From positions 2,418,001-2,482,000 of the forward strand of contig NZ_CP110806.1 of assembly GCF_026184235.1 (NCBI RefSeq): DNA of 64,000 nt, in the 5' to 3' direction. Numbering within the stretch: the stretch's first letter is position 1; each line of letters opens with the position of its first letter. The notes under the pieces are model-generated. The model had not been told where the DNA came from, did not search any database, and worked only from the letters and a program-made list of their open reading frames with translations. The position numbers and the translations under genes were made by a program. Below, piece by piece: positions 43,899 to 53,114 of this stretch. The DNA is from Cellulomonas sp. S1-8 (GTDB lineage: Bacteria; Actinomycetota; Actinomycetes; Actinomycetales; Cellulomonadaceae).

Positions 43899-45194
43899 TC
43901 ACGCGAGGGTGACGACGGCCTCGTGCTCGTCCTCGCCGACGACCACCTCGGTGCGCTGGTCGCCCACCACCACCGCGTACCGGCCGGGCAGGCCGCTGAC
44001 CTGGACCCGGCCCTCGGCGTCGGTCGTCACGGCCGTCGGCGCGAGCCACCACTGCCCACGGATCAGGCCGTGCAGCGCGTCGTACGACGGCTTGGGCGTG
44101 CCGTCCGCGAACACCAGACCGCCCGGCGCGTTGAGCCACATGCCGTGGTCGGACATCCCCCAGTACGTGATGGCCTGCACGTGCGGGTCGGCGACGAGCG
44201 TCGTGTACAGCTCGACGGCGTCCTGCTTCTGGCGCTCGAGGCCCTCGGGCGTGCTGGGCCAGCTCTCGACCTGGTGGTCGTTGAGGTCGTCGAGGTGCTT
44301 CGGCATGTGGTCACCGGACATCAGGGTGATCTCGGTGAAGTGGATCGGCAGGCCGAACCGGCCGAAACGCTCGAGCACGTCGAGCGTCTTCTCCTTGCCC
44401 CACGTGCCCTGGTGCATGTGGCTCTGCAGACCCAGCGCGTCGATCTGGATGCCGGCGGCGAGGCACTCCTCGATGAGGTGCTCGTAGTCGGCGGACATGT
44501 CGAAGTCGTTGAGCAGGAGAGTCGCCGACGGGTTGGCGGCCCGCGCCTCCTCGAACGCCAGGCGCACCATGCCGACGCGTCCGACCGTCTTGGCGACGCG
44601 CGTGACGGCGTTGTCGTCCTTGGTGAACACCGGCATGATCACGACCTCGTTGATCGCGTCCCACGTGTCGACGAGCCCGGCGAACTCCGACGCGTCACGC
44701 TCGACGCGGGCGCGCAGCAGCCGCAGGACCTCGTCGTCCGGCTTCGGGACGAGCCACTGCGGGGCGACGGTGTGCCAGACCAGGGGGTGACCCTTGACGC
44801 GTGCTCCGCGCGAGACGTAGTGCTCGGCGGCGGCGCGCAGCGCCGCGGTGCGGGGGTGCCCCTCCTGCGGCTCGAACGTGCCCCAGTAGAACGGCAGGGT
44901 CGCGGTGTTGAACAGGTCGAACCAGAGCGCGTCGAGGCGGTCGAACAGCTCGTCCTCGCCCGGTGCGGCCGGGGTGCCGGCGAGCCGGCGTCCCGCACGG
45001 TAGACCGCGTCGAAGCCGATGCACCCGAACCCGAGGTCGTGCGCGGTCTGCTCCACCGTCACGGACGACCCCGCGAGGGGGGTGCCGGACCGGTCCAGGA
45101 CCTGGACGGTGCGGGTGCGGGTGCGGTGCGCGACGTCGCGGTCGGCGACGGCCGCGCTCGCGACGGTGGCGGGCGTGGTCGGGTGGTCGGACAT
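43899..45194 (-). CDS. GH10 endo-1,4-beta-xylanase, no signal peptide
   Basis: The 431-residue protein has a small N-terminal beta region (about 25-60), a GH10 barrel (about 60-365) and a C-terminal beta domain of about 65 residues. Catalytic acid/base is Glu183 in TWDAINEV and nucleophile Glu288 in HFTEIT; VKGHPLVWHTVAPQWL carries the conserved substrate-site histidines. It cleaves xylan or xylo-oligosaccharides with retention. ATG 45194 has GAGGAGCC upstream; translation from it shows no signal peptide and no CBM, unlike most Cellulomonas xylanases, so it may act inside the cell on oligosaccharides or leave by another route. Confidence 0.9.
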   Translation of the reverse strand: MSDHPTTPATVASAAVADRDVAHRTRTRTVQVLDRSGTPLAGSSVTVEQTAHDLGFGCIGFDAVYRAGRRLAGTPAAPGEDELFDRLDALWFDLFNTATLPFYWGTFEPQEGHPRTAALRAAAEHYVSRGARVKGHPLVWHTVAPQWLVPKPDDEVLRLLRARVERDASEFAGLVDTWDAINEVVIMPVFTKDDNAVTRVAKTVGRVGMVRLAFEEARAANPSATLLLNDFDMSADYEHLIEECLAAGIQIDALGLQSHMHQGTWGKEKTLDVLERFGRFGLPIHFTEITLMSGDHMPKHLDDLNDHQVESWPSTPEGLERQKQDAVELYTTLVADPHVQAITYWGMSDHGMWLNAPGGLVFADGTPKPSYDALHGLIRGQWWLAPTAVTTDAEGRVQVSGLPGRYAVVVGDQRTEVVVGEDEHEAVVTLA

Positions 45195-45326
45195 GCGGCT
45201 CCTCGGCAGGTGGTGACGCGACGTCGGGTCGGACGGGCGCCGGGGTCTCTCCCCCCAGGCTCTCATCTCCGTCACGGGGGTGCCGACCGCCGCGCGCGGC
45301 CTCGTCCGGGCGGCACCGCGAGCAGG

Positions 45327-47318
45327 TCAGTCCACGGGTGCGGACGCCGCCGCGAACTGGCTCTCGTACAGCCGCGCGTACGCGCCGCCCGCCGCGATGA
45401 GCTCGTCGTGGGTGCCCTTCTCGACGATCTGCCCGTGCTCCATGACGAGGATGACGTCCGCGTCGCGGATCGTGGAGAGGCGGTGCGCGATGACGAACGA
45501 CGTGCGCCCGACCCGCAGCGCGTTCATCGCGTGCTGCACCAGCACCTCGGTGCGCGTGTCGACCGACGACGTCGCCTCGTCGAGGATGAGGATCGCCGGG
45601 TCGGCCAGGAACGCCCGCGCGATCGTCAGCAGCTGCTTCTCCCCCGCGGACACCGCGGCGCCCTCGTCGTCCAGGACCGTGTCGTACCCGTCGGGCAGGG
45701 TCCGCACGAAGCGGTCGACGTGGGTCGCGACCGCCGCCTCGACGACCTGCTCGTGCGTGGCGCCGTCGACGCCGTACGCGATGTTCTCGGTGATGGTCCC
45801 CTGGTACAGCCAGGTGTCCTGCAGCACCATGCCGATCTGGGAGCGCAGCGCGTCGCGCGTGAGGTCACGGGTGTCGACGCCGTCGAGCGTGATCCGCCCG
45901 CCGTCGACCTCGTAGAACCGCATGACGAGGTTGACCAGCGTGGTCTTGCCGGCCCCGGTGGGTCCGACGATCGCGACGGTCTGCCCCGGCTCGGCGACGA
46001 CCGACAGGTGCTCGATCAGCGGCGTGCCCGGCTCGTAGCGGAACGACACGTCCTCGAACGCGACACGTCCCTGCACCCGTGCGGGCAGCACGGCGGGCTG
46101 CTCGGGGTCCGGGGACTGCTCCTCGGCGTCGAGCAGCTCGAACACCCGCTCGGCCGAGGCGACCCCGGACTGCAGCAGGTTGGCCATCGAGGCGATCTGC
46201 GTGATCGGCTGCGTGAACTGCCGGCTGTACTGGATGAACGCCTGGACGTCGCCGAGCGTCAAGGTGCCCGAGGCGACGCGCAGCCCGCCGACGACGGCCA
46301 CGACCAGGTAGTTGAGGTTGGCGACGAACCCGAGTGCCGGCTGGATGATGCCGGAGATGAACTGCGCCCGGAAGGCCGACTCGTAGAGGCGTTCGTTGCG
46401 CTCCGCGAACGTCGCCGCTGCCTCCTGCTGCCGACCGAAGACGGTCACTAGCGCGTGCCCGGTGAACATCTCCTCGATGTGCGCGTTGAGCTTGCCCGTC
46501 CACGCCCACTGCTCGACGAACTGCGGCTGCGACCGCTTGGCGATGGCCGCCGCGATCACCACGGAGAGCGGCACCGTCACCAGCGCGACCAGTGCGAGGA
46601 GCGGGGAGATCCAGAACATCATGGCGAGCACGCCGATCACCGTCAGCACCGAGGTGACCAGCTGCGACAGCGTCTGCTGGACGGTCTGGGCCACGTTGTC
46701 GATGTCGTTGGTGACCCGCGACAGCAGCTCGCCACGCGGCTGCTGGTCGAAGTACGACAACGGGACGCGACCCAGCTTCGCCTCGACGTCGGAGCGCATG
46801 CGGAGCACCGTGTTCTGCACGGCGCGCGCCGTGAGCCGGCCCTGCATCCAGCCGAACAGGAACGCGGCCACGTAGACGGCGAGCACGACCAGCAGGATCG
46901 AGCGGAGCCGATCGAAGTCGACGCCGGCACCGACCGTCACGGCCGCCATGCCGCTGACCATGTCGGCCAGCGTGTCCTGCCCCGCGGCCCGCAGCGCCTC
47001 GACGGCCTGCTGCTGCGAGGCACCGGCGGGGGCGAAGGGCACGAGCTGGCGCGACACGACGCCCTCGAAGAGCACGTCGGTCGCGGTGCCGAGCAGCTTG
47101 GGGCCGGTGACGGCCGCGGCGACCGACAGCGCGCCGAGCACGAGGACCGCCACCAGACGCGCCCGCTCGGGTCGCAGCGCGGTGAGCAGGCGGCGCATCG
47201 AGCCACGGAAGTCCATCGACTTCTGCCCGGGCATGCCCAGGCCCATCCCCATCGGGCCGCCGCGCGGGGTCCCCGGCGGCGGGCCGGGAGGACGTCCGGG
47301 CCGGGTCGTGGTGCTCAC
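45327..47318 (-). CDS. ABC exporter half-transporter, second subunit
   Basis: The 663-residue protein has six membrane helices and a C-terminal ATPase: Walker A GPTGAGKTT, Walker B ILILDEATSSVD with the catalytic Glu and an H-loop IAHRLSTI. The signature is VSAGEKQ rather than LSGGQ. It has an extended Gly/Pro N-terminus (PPGPPPGTPRGGPMGMGLG). GTG 47318 has GGAGG upstream and overlaps the stop of the first subunit by 4 nt. With that subunit it forms a heterodimeric drug- or peptide-type exporter with one normal and one degenerate ATP site. Confidence 0.9.
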   Translation of the reverse strand: MSTTTRPGRPPGPPPGTPRGGPMGMGLGMPGQKSMDFRGSMRRLLTALRPERARLVAVLVLGALSVAAAVTGPKLLGTATDVLFEGVVSRQLVPFAPAGASQQQAVEALRAAGQDTLADMVSGMAAVTVGAGVDFDRLRSILLVVLAVYVAAFLFGWMQGRLTARAVQNTVLRMRSDVEAKLGRVPLSYFDQQPRGELLSRVTNDIDNVAQTVQQTLSQLVTSVLTVIGVLAMMFWISPLLALVALVTVPLSVVIAAAIAKRSQPQFVEQWAWTGKLNAHIEEMFTGHALVTVFGRQQEAAATFAERNERLYESAFRAQFISGIIQPALGFVANLNYLVVAVVGGLRVASGTLTLGDVQAFIQYSRQFTQPITQIASMANLLQSGVASAERVFELLDAEEQSPDPEQPAVLPARVQGRVAFEDVSFRYEPGTPLIEHLSVVAEPGQTVAIVGPTGAGKTTLVNLVMRFYEVDGGRITLDGVDTRDLTRDALRSQIGMVLQDTWLYQGTITENIAYGVDGATHEQVVEAAVATHVDRFVRTLPDGYDTVLDDEGAAVSAGEKQLLTIARAFLADPAILILDEATSSVDTRTEVLVQHAMNALRVGRTSFVIAHRLSTIRDADVILVMEHGQIVEKGTHDELIAAGGAYARLYESQFAAASAPVD

Positions 47319-49060
47319 GCCGCCTCCTGCGCGCTCAGCTGGGAGTACACGATCTCCTGGTACGTCTCGTTCGACGCCAGGAGCTCCTCGTGGGTGCCGT
47401 CGCCGACGACACGCCCCTCGTCGAGCACGAGGATGCGATCGGCGTGCCGGATCGTCGCGACCCGCTGCGCGACCACGACGACCGTCGCGTCGCGCGTCTC
47501 GGGCGCCAGCGCGGCACGCAGCGCGGCGTCGGTGGCGTAGTCGAGCGCCGAGAACGAGTCGTCGAACAGGTAGATGCTGGGCCGACGCACCAGGGCCCGC
47601 GCGATCGCGAGGCGTTGGCGCTGCCCACCGGACAGGTTGGTCCCGCCCTGCGCGATCGGCGCGTCGAGCTGCTCGGGCAGCGCCTCGACGAAGTCGCGCG
47701 CCTGGGCGACGTCGAGCGCGTGCCACAGGTCCTCGTCGCTCGCGTCCGGTCGACCGAACTCCAGGTTGCTCCGCACGGTCCCCGTGAACAGGTAGGGGCG
47801 CTGCGGCACGAACCCGATGAGGGAGCCGAGCGCGATCGGGTCCGCGTCCCGGACGTCGACCCCGTCGACGAGCACCTGCCCCCCGGTCACGTCGTACAGC
47901 CGCGGCACGAGGTGCAGCAGCGTCGTCTTGCCCGAGCCGGTCGACCCGATGACGGCGGTCGTGCGGCCGGGCTCGGCGACGAACGACACGTCCTGCAGGA
48001 CCGCGTGCTCCGCCCCCGGGTACCGGAACTCGACGCCGCGCACCTCGAGCACGCCGGGACGCGCGTCCGGACCGGACGGGAACGCGACGGGCTGCGCCGG
48101 CGGCACGACGGTCGTCCCGGTGTCGAGGACCTCGCCGATGCGGTCGGCCGACACCATCGCGCGCGGCACCATGACGACCATCATCGAGCTCATCATCACG
48201 GCCATGAGGACGAACATGATGTAGCTGAGGAACGCGATGAGCGAGCCGATCTGCATCTCGCCGGCGTCGACGCGACGGGCACCGAACCACACGACCGAGA
48301 CGCTCGAGACGTTCATCACCAGCATGACCACCGGGAACATCAGGGCGAACAGCAGGCCCGCACGCAACGACGCCGTGTACAGGTTCTCGTTGGCGACCTC
48401 GAATCGGGCTGCCTCGTACCGCTCGCGGACGAACGCCCGGACCACGCGGACCCCGGCGAGCTGCTCGCGCATGACCCGGTTCACCGCGTCGATCCGCTGC
48501 TGCATCTGCCGGAACCACGGCACCATCCGCGACACGATCAGCCCGATGATGACGGCCAGGACCGGCACGATCACGAGCAGCAGGCCCGACAGGCCGACGT
48601 CCTCGCGCAGCGACATCACCACGCCGCCGACGAGCATGAGCGGCGCCATCACGAGGAACACGAACGTCATGAACACGACCATCTGCACCTGCTGCACGTC
48701 GTTCGTCGTGCGCGTGATGAGGGTCGGCGCACCGAACGTGCCCATCTCCTGCTGCGAGAAGGACTGCACCTGGTCGAACAGCCGCGCCCGCACGTCCCGC
48801 CCGAACGCCATCGCCGCGCGCGCACCGAACCACACCGCTGCGACCGACGCGACGACCTGCACGAGGCTGATCGCGAGCATCACCCCGCCGAGCCGCCAGA
48901 TCGTCGCGGTGTCGCCCTGCGCGACGCCGTCGTCGATGATGTCGGCGTTGAGGCTCGGGAGCCACAGGGTCGCGATGACCTGCACGAGCTGCAGGACGAG
49001 CACGGCGGTGACGGCGCCCCGGTACGGGCGCAGATGCTCCCGGAGCAGTCGTACGAGCAT
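47315..49060 (-). CDS. ABC exporter half-transporter, first subunit
   Basis: The 581-residue protein has six helices (LVLQLVQVIATLWLPSL; VVFMTFVFLVMAPLMLVGGV) then an ATPase with Walker A GSTGSGKTT, intact signature NLSGGQRQ and Walker B IYLFDDSFSALD. The residue after the Walker B Asp is Asp, not Glu, so ATP hydrolysis at that site should be poor, a common feature of heterodimeric exporters. ATG 49060 is the conserved start; upstream in-frame codons are low-complexity. Substrate is unknown. Confidence 0.9.
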   Translation of the reverse strand: MLVRLLREHLRPYRGAVTAVLVLQLVQVIATLWLPSLNADIIDDGVAQGDTATIWRLGGVMLAISLVQVVASVAAVWFGARAAMAFGRDVRARLFDQVQSFSQQEMGTFGAPTLITRTTNDVQQVQMVVFMTFVFLVMAPLMLVGGVVMSLREDVGLSGLLLVIVPVLAVIIGLIVSRMVPWFRQMQQRIDAVNRVMREQLAGVRVVRAFVRERYEAARFEVANENLYTASLRAGLLFALMFPVVMLVMNVSSVSVVWFGARRVDAGEMQIGSLIAFLSYIMFVLMAVMMSSMMVVMVPRAMVSADRIGEVLDTGTTVVPPAQPVAFPSGPDARPGVLEVRGVEFRYPGAEHAVLQDVSFVAEPGRTTAVIGSTGSGKTTLLHLVPRLYDVTGGQVLVDGVDVRDADPIALGSLIGFVPQRPYLFTGTVRSNLEFGRPDASDEDLWHALDVAQARDFVEALPEQLDAPIAQGGTNLSGGQRQRLAIARALVRRPSIYLFDDSFSALDYATDAALRAALAPETRDATVVVVAQRVATIRHADRILVLDEGRVVGDGTHEELLASNETYQEIVYSQLSAQEAA

Positions 49061-49226
49061 GGTTCCGAGCCCTTCCGTGGCGGCGGGCGGCCGACCCGGG
49101 CGGACGCGGGGGCGGTCCCGCACGAGCAGGCCGTGCAGCAGCAGGTACACGATGCCGCGTACCGGGGCCCTGCGCAGCACCATTCCGCGGTGGGCGGACA
49201 CGGCGGGTGCTGCGCCGGGCGGACGG

Positions 49227-49264
49227 CACGACGCCGGCACCCCCTGCGGGGCACCGGCGTCGTG
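49227..49264 (-). terminator. Hairpin after the SPFH gene
   Basis: CACGACGCCGG (49227-49237) pairs with CCGGCGTCGTG (49254-49264), 12 nt after the SPFH stop. It separates the SPFH/NfeD pair from the ABC exporter genes. Confidence 0.65.
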
Positions 49265-49276
49265 GTGGACGTCCGC

Positions 49277-50494
49277 TCAGGGAGCGGGCTGCGCAGGCGG
49301 CCTCGGCTCGTCCTGCGGGGGTGCGTCCTGCGGGAGCGGGCGCGGTGCCACGGCCGGGGTCCCGTACGCCGGCTGCTGCGGTGCGGCGTGACCCGTACCG
49401 GGACGCTGCCCGCGCTCGGCGCCCGGGTCGAACGGCACCCCGGTGAGCGTGCCGGCGCTCGTCGCGTCGGCCGTCGCGGCCGCGGACTCGCGACGGGCCT
49501 CGGCCAGCGCCTCGCTCGGGTCGGTCAGTGACACCGGCGGCAGCTCGCCCTCGGCGATCGGCGAGCTCCCGGCAGGACGTGTCGGGTAGTCCGGACCGTC
49601 GCCGCCGCCCTGGAAGCCCTTGGCCATCCAGCCCAGCGCACCGCTGAGCTCGGCCGGCAGGAACCACATCTTGTTCGACGGGCTCGCGGCGATCTTCGGC
49701 AGCGTCTGCAGGTACTGGTACGCCAGCAGCTTGGGGTCGGCGTCGCCGCGGTGGACCGCGTCGAACACCTGGAGGATCGCGCGCGCCTCACCCTCGGCCC
49801 GCAGGATGGCGGACTGCGCCTCACCCTCGGCCCGCAGGATCGCCGACTGCTTCTCGCCCTCGGCCGTGAGGATCGCGGACTGCTTGACGCCCTCGGCCGT
49901 GAGGATCGCGGCGCGACGGTCCCGCTCGGCGCGCATCTGCTGCTCCATCGAACCCTGCACCGAGGCGGGCGGGTCGATCGCCTTGAGCTCGACGCGGTTG
50001 ACGCGGATCCCCCACTTGCCGGTCGCCTCGTCGAGGACGCCGCGCAGCTGGCCGTTGATCTGGTCACGGCTGGTGAGCGTCTGCTCGAGGTCCATGGACC
50101 CGATGACGTTACGCAGCGTCGTGACGGTCAGCTGCTCGATGCCCGTGATGTAGTTCGCGATCTCGTAGACCGCGTCCTTGGGCGACGTCACCTGGAAGTA
50201 GATGACGGTGTCGATGCTGACCACGAGGTTGTCGGACGTGATGACCGGCTGCGGGGGGAACGACACGACCTGCTCACGCAGGTCCACGCTCGCTCGCACG
50301 CGGTCGACGAACGGGATCAGCAGGTGCAGACCCGCGTCCAGCGTCTTGTTGTACCGGCCGAGCCGCTCGACGATGATCGCCACCGCCTGCGGGACGATCC
50401 GCACCGCGCGCACCAGGGCGACGACGACGAAGATCAGCACGAGGACGAGGACGAGGATCAGCGCGATCTGGCCGGCACCGGGGCCGTCGTTCAA
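49277..50494 (-). CDS. SPFH/band-7 membrane protein (TTG start)
   Basis: The 405-residue protein has one N-terminal membrane helix (IALILVLVLVLIFVVVALV), a band-7 domain (VPQAVAIIVERLGRYNKTL to about 180) and a charged coil with four near-identical 11-residue repeats of the type QSAILRAEGEA (about 205-250). A Pro/Gln/Gly-rich tail follows. It resembles QmcA/HflK-type stomatins, which organise membrane domains or proteases. The best start is TTG 50494, 7 nt after GGAGG; no ATG or GTG fits. The NfeD-like gene just upstream is its usual partner. Confidence 0.9.
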   Translation of the reverse strand: MNDGPGAGQIALILVLVLVLIFVVVALVRAVRIVPQAVAIIVERLGRYNKTLDAGLHLLIPFVDRVRASVDLREQVVSFPPQPVITSDNLVVSIDTVIYFQVTSPKDAVYEIANYITGIEQLTVTTLRNVIGSMDLEQTLTSRDQINGQLRGVLDEATGKWGIRVNRVELKAIDPPASVQGSMEQQMRAERDRRAAILTAEGVKQSAILTAEGEKQSAILRAEGEAQSAILRAEGEARAILQVFDAVHRGDADPKLLAYQYLQTLPKIAASPSNKMWFLPAELSGALGWMAKGFQGGGDGPDYPTRPAGSSPIAEGELPPVSLTDPSEALAEARRESAAATADATSAGTLTGVPFDPGAERGQRPGTGHAAPQQPAYGTPAVAPRPLPQDAPPQDEPRPPAQPAP

Positions 50495-50582
50495 TGGAAC
50501 CTCCGCGGGTCGTGCCGCCCCGCGGGGCGGCCAGGGGTGACCCGGGAGCCCGGGTCGGTCGTTCGGTCGTGCGTCGTGCGCG

Positions 50583-51056
50583 TCAGGCGGGTGCCACACC
50601 GGGGGCCGTCGTGTCGCCCGGCGCCGTCGCCGTGGCAGGGCTGACGACCGCGGTCGCCCCGTCGATCTTCGTCACGGTGACCGCGCTCCCCGGGGGCAAC
50701 GAGCCGCCGTCGGCGGTGCGTGCGCTCCACACCTCGCCGGCGAGCTTCACGCGACCGGCCGTGCCGTCCACCATCGAGACGACGACCGCGTCGCGGCCGA
50801 CCAGCGCTGCGGCGTTGGTCTCCGGCAGCGGTCCACGTCCCCGCAGGTGGCGCAGCAGCCAGGGCCGCAGCGTCGCGAGCAGGATGACGGACGTCGCCGC
50901 CGCGACGAGGATCTGCACGGCCACGGGGGCACCCAGCGCGTAGGCCAACCCGCCTGCCAGGGCACCGCCGGCGAACATGATGAGGACCAGGTCCAGCGAG
51001 ATCATCTCCAGGATGCCCAACGTCAGGGCTCCCCCGACCCACCAGAGCCATCCCAT
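50583..51056 (-). CDS. nfeD: NfeD-like membrane protein
   Basis: The 157-residue protein has two to three N-terminal helices (WLWWVGGALTLGILEM; LVLIMFAGGALAGGLAYAL; VQILVAAATSVILLATL) and a C-terminal OB fold (LVGRDAVVVSMVDGTAGRVK, EVWSART). It is the short NfeD form without protease domain that pairs with SPFH proteins. ATG 51056 follows GGAGGTGGCGGGC. It lies 88 nt before the SPFH start, same strand. Confidence 0.88.
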   Translation of the reverse strand: MGWLWWVGGALTLGILEMISLDLVLIMFAGGALAGGLAYALGAPVAVQILVAAATSVILLATLRPWLLRHLRGRGPLPETNAAALVGRDAVVVSMVDGTAGRVKLAGEVWSARTADGGSLPPGSAVTVTKIDGATAVVSPATATAPGDTTAPGVAPA

Positions 51057-51150
51057 GCCCGCCACCTCCGCTGCTCGCCGTTCTCCGTCAACCGATCCTA
51101 TGTGATCGCTTTGCGATCCGATGGGTCGAGTGGTACCGGCTCGGCGACGA

Positions 51151-51948
51151 TCAGCGCGCGGGTCGGTCCGTGGCGTGCGCCGACCACCGGCCGTCGGTGT
51201 CGTCGAGGCGCAGCGGGAGGTCGAACGTGCCGGACAGGTTCTCCTCGGTGAGCACCTCGCCGATCGGCCCGGACGCGAACACCTGCCCGGCGCGCAGCAG
51301 GAGCAGGTGGGTGAACCCCGGCGGGATCTCCTCGACGTGGTGCGTCACCAGCACCAGCGCGGGCGAGCGACGGTCGCGCGCGAGCTCCGCCAGGGCGCCG
51401 ACGAGCTCCTCACGCCCTCCCAGGTCCAGGCCGGCGGCCGGCTCGTCCAGCAGCAGCAGCTCGGGGTCGCTCATCAACGAGCGTGCGATCTGCACCCGCT
51501 TGCGCTCCCCCTCGGACAGGGTGCCGAACCAGCGCTCGGCCAGGTGCCCGACGCCGAACGCGGCCAGCAGGTCGGACGCACGCGACTCGTCGACCGTCTC
51601 GTACGTCTCGCGCCACCGCCCCGTCACGCCGTACGCGGCCGTCAGCACGACGTCACGCACCGTCTCCCCCGACGGGATCCGGTCGGCGAGCGCGGCGCTC
51701 GCGAGCCCGATCCGCGGCCGGAGCTCGGCGACGTCGGTCGCACCCAGGCGCGCCCCGAGCAGATCGGCCGTCCCGGACGTGGGGTGCATGCGCCCCGCCG
51801 CCACCTGCAACAGGGTCGTCTTGCCCGCACCGTTGCGGCCGAGCACCACCCAGCGGTCGCCCTCGCGCACCTGCCACGACAGCGACTCCAGGATCGTCGT
51901 CGCCCCCCGGCGGATCGTCACGTCCTGCAGGTCGAGCACGTCGGTCAT
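51151..51948 (-). CDS. ABC transporter ATP-binding protein
   Basis: The 265-residue stand-alone ATPase has Walker A GRNGAGKTT, signature TLSEGERKR, Walker B LLLLDEPAAG and an H-loop THHVEEI. No permease gene is near, so its partner is elsewhere or it acts alone, as in ModF/PhrA-like fused repressors or transporters. The wording LSEGERKRVQIARSLM is that of the YlmA-like group. TAGGGT ends 8 nt before the ATG and no Shine-Dalgarno is seen, so it is probably leaderless. Confidence 0.88.
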   Translation of the reverse strand: MTDVLDLQDVTIRRGATTILESLSWQVREGDRWVVLGRNGAGKTTLLQVAAGRMHPTSGTADLLGARLGATDVAELRPRIGLASAALADRIPSGETVRDVVLTAAYGVTGRWRETYETVDESRASDLLAAFGVGHLAERWFGTLSEGERKRVQIARSLMSDPELLLLDEPAAGLDLGGREELVGALAELARDRRSPALVLVTHHVEEIPPGFTHLLLLRAGQVFASGPIGEVLTEENLSGTFDLPLRLDDTDGRWSAHATDRPAR

Positions 51949-52021
51949 GGGCACAGACCCTAACCGTCCGCGGGCACGCGACATGCCGGGACGGCCCGAT
52001 CCGGCCCCACCCGCACGGACG

Positions 52022-53047
52022 TCACAGCTCTATCGACAGCATCGTGGAGGAGTGCGCCACCTCGTAGCCCAGCGCGGCGTACAGGCCGTGCGCGCCGGAG
52101 GGGTTCGCCGTGTCGACCTCGAGCTCGGCGTACGCCATCTCGTCGTCGGCGTACGCGCGCATGACGCGGACCAGCAGCGCCACCGCAACACGTCGGCCAC
52201 GCCACTCGCGTCGCACGCCCAGCAGGTCGGTGTAGCCGGACGTGTACCCCGCGGCCGGCCAGTCCTGCTCGAAGCGGCTGGACACGGCGTACCCGACGAC
52301 CCGGTCGGCGTCGTCGAGGGCCGCGAACGACCACGTCGGGGCGAACATCGAGCGCGCCTGCTGCCACTGCTCGGGCGTGCGCGGCTCGGAGCCCCAGTGG
52401 TCGGCGAACACCTCGTTGTGGGCGAGCCGCACGGCGTCGTCGAGCTCCGGCGTCCACGGCACGACGCGCAGCCCGTCGATCGACGGCACGTCGGGTAGCG
52501 GCACGTCGAGCGGGCGTCGCATGTGCGTGTAGTAGCGGATGGGCGCGAACCCCGCGGCGCGGTAGACCTGCGCCACCTCGGGCGTCGCGTCGTCGCAGTA
52601 CGTGGCGATGCGGGCAGGCAGCTCCTTGCCCGACGCCGCGAGCAGCTGGCGGGCGCGCGCCTGCGACCACGCCACGAGCGCGGTGCCGATGCCGCGTCCC
52701 CGCCAGGCGGGATCGACCGTGCCCTCGACGAACGCGCGCACGACGCGCTCGTCCCCCGGGGCCGTGTCGACCTGCGCCCAGGCCCGCGGCACGCCGTCGA
52801 CGTCGAGCCCGACGAGGGTGTCGAGCCGCAGGTCGCGCCACTCCCCCTCGAGCTCCTCGGTGACCTCGGGGGCCGAGGTGCGGAACGGCAGCGCGTCAGC
52901 CTCCTGCGACCGGACGTTCAGCGACGCCAGGGCGTCGGCGTCGTCCAGGGTCGCCGGGCGCCACGTCAGTCCCCGGTCCGACGCGGGCAGCGGGACCTGC
53001 GCGGGCGGCGCGGCGCGGACGGCCAGAGGCGTGGTCGTGTCGGTCAT
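52022..53047 (-). CDS. Double-GNAT acetyltransferase
   Basis: The 341-residue protein has two GNAT domains: the first (about 28-180) with the acetyl-CoA loop VDPAWRGRGIGTALVAW, the second (about 190-340) with DLLGVRREWRGRRVAVALLV and a NPSGAHGLYAALGYEV tail. This layout is that of MshD-like and aminoglycoside-like double GNATs. The substrate is unknown; a mycothiol synthase role would need comparison. A CAGGCT sequence 7 nt before the ATG may be its -10. Confidence 0.87.
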   Translation of the reverse strand: MTDTTTPLAVRAAPPAQVPLPASDRGLTWRPATLDDADALASLNVRSQEADALPFRTSAPEVTEELEGEWRDLRLDTLVGLDVDGVPRAWAQVDTAPGDERVVRAFVEGTVDPAWRGRGIGTALVAWSQARARQLLAASGKELPARIATYCDDATPEVAQVYRAAGFAPIRYYTHMRRPLDVPLPDVPSIDGLRVVPWTPELDDAVRLAHNEVFADHWGSEPRTPEQWQQARSMFAPTWSFAALDDADRVVGYAVSSRFEQDWPAAGYTSGYTDLLGVRREWRGRRVAVALLVRVMRAYADDEMAYAELEVDTANPSGAHGLYAALGYEVAHSSTMLSIEL

Positions 53048-53114
53048 GGTCGACAGCCTGGCGTGGTCGTCGGCGCCTGGCCAGCTGTTCTGCGCGTGGC
53101 AGGCCGCCGTGCCG

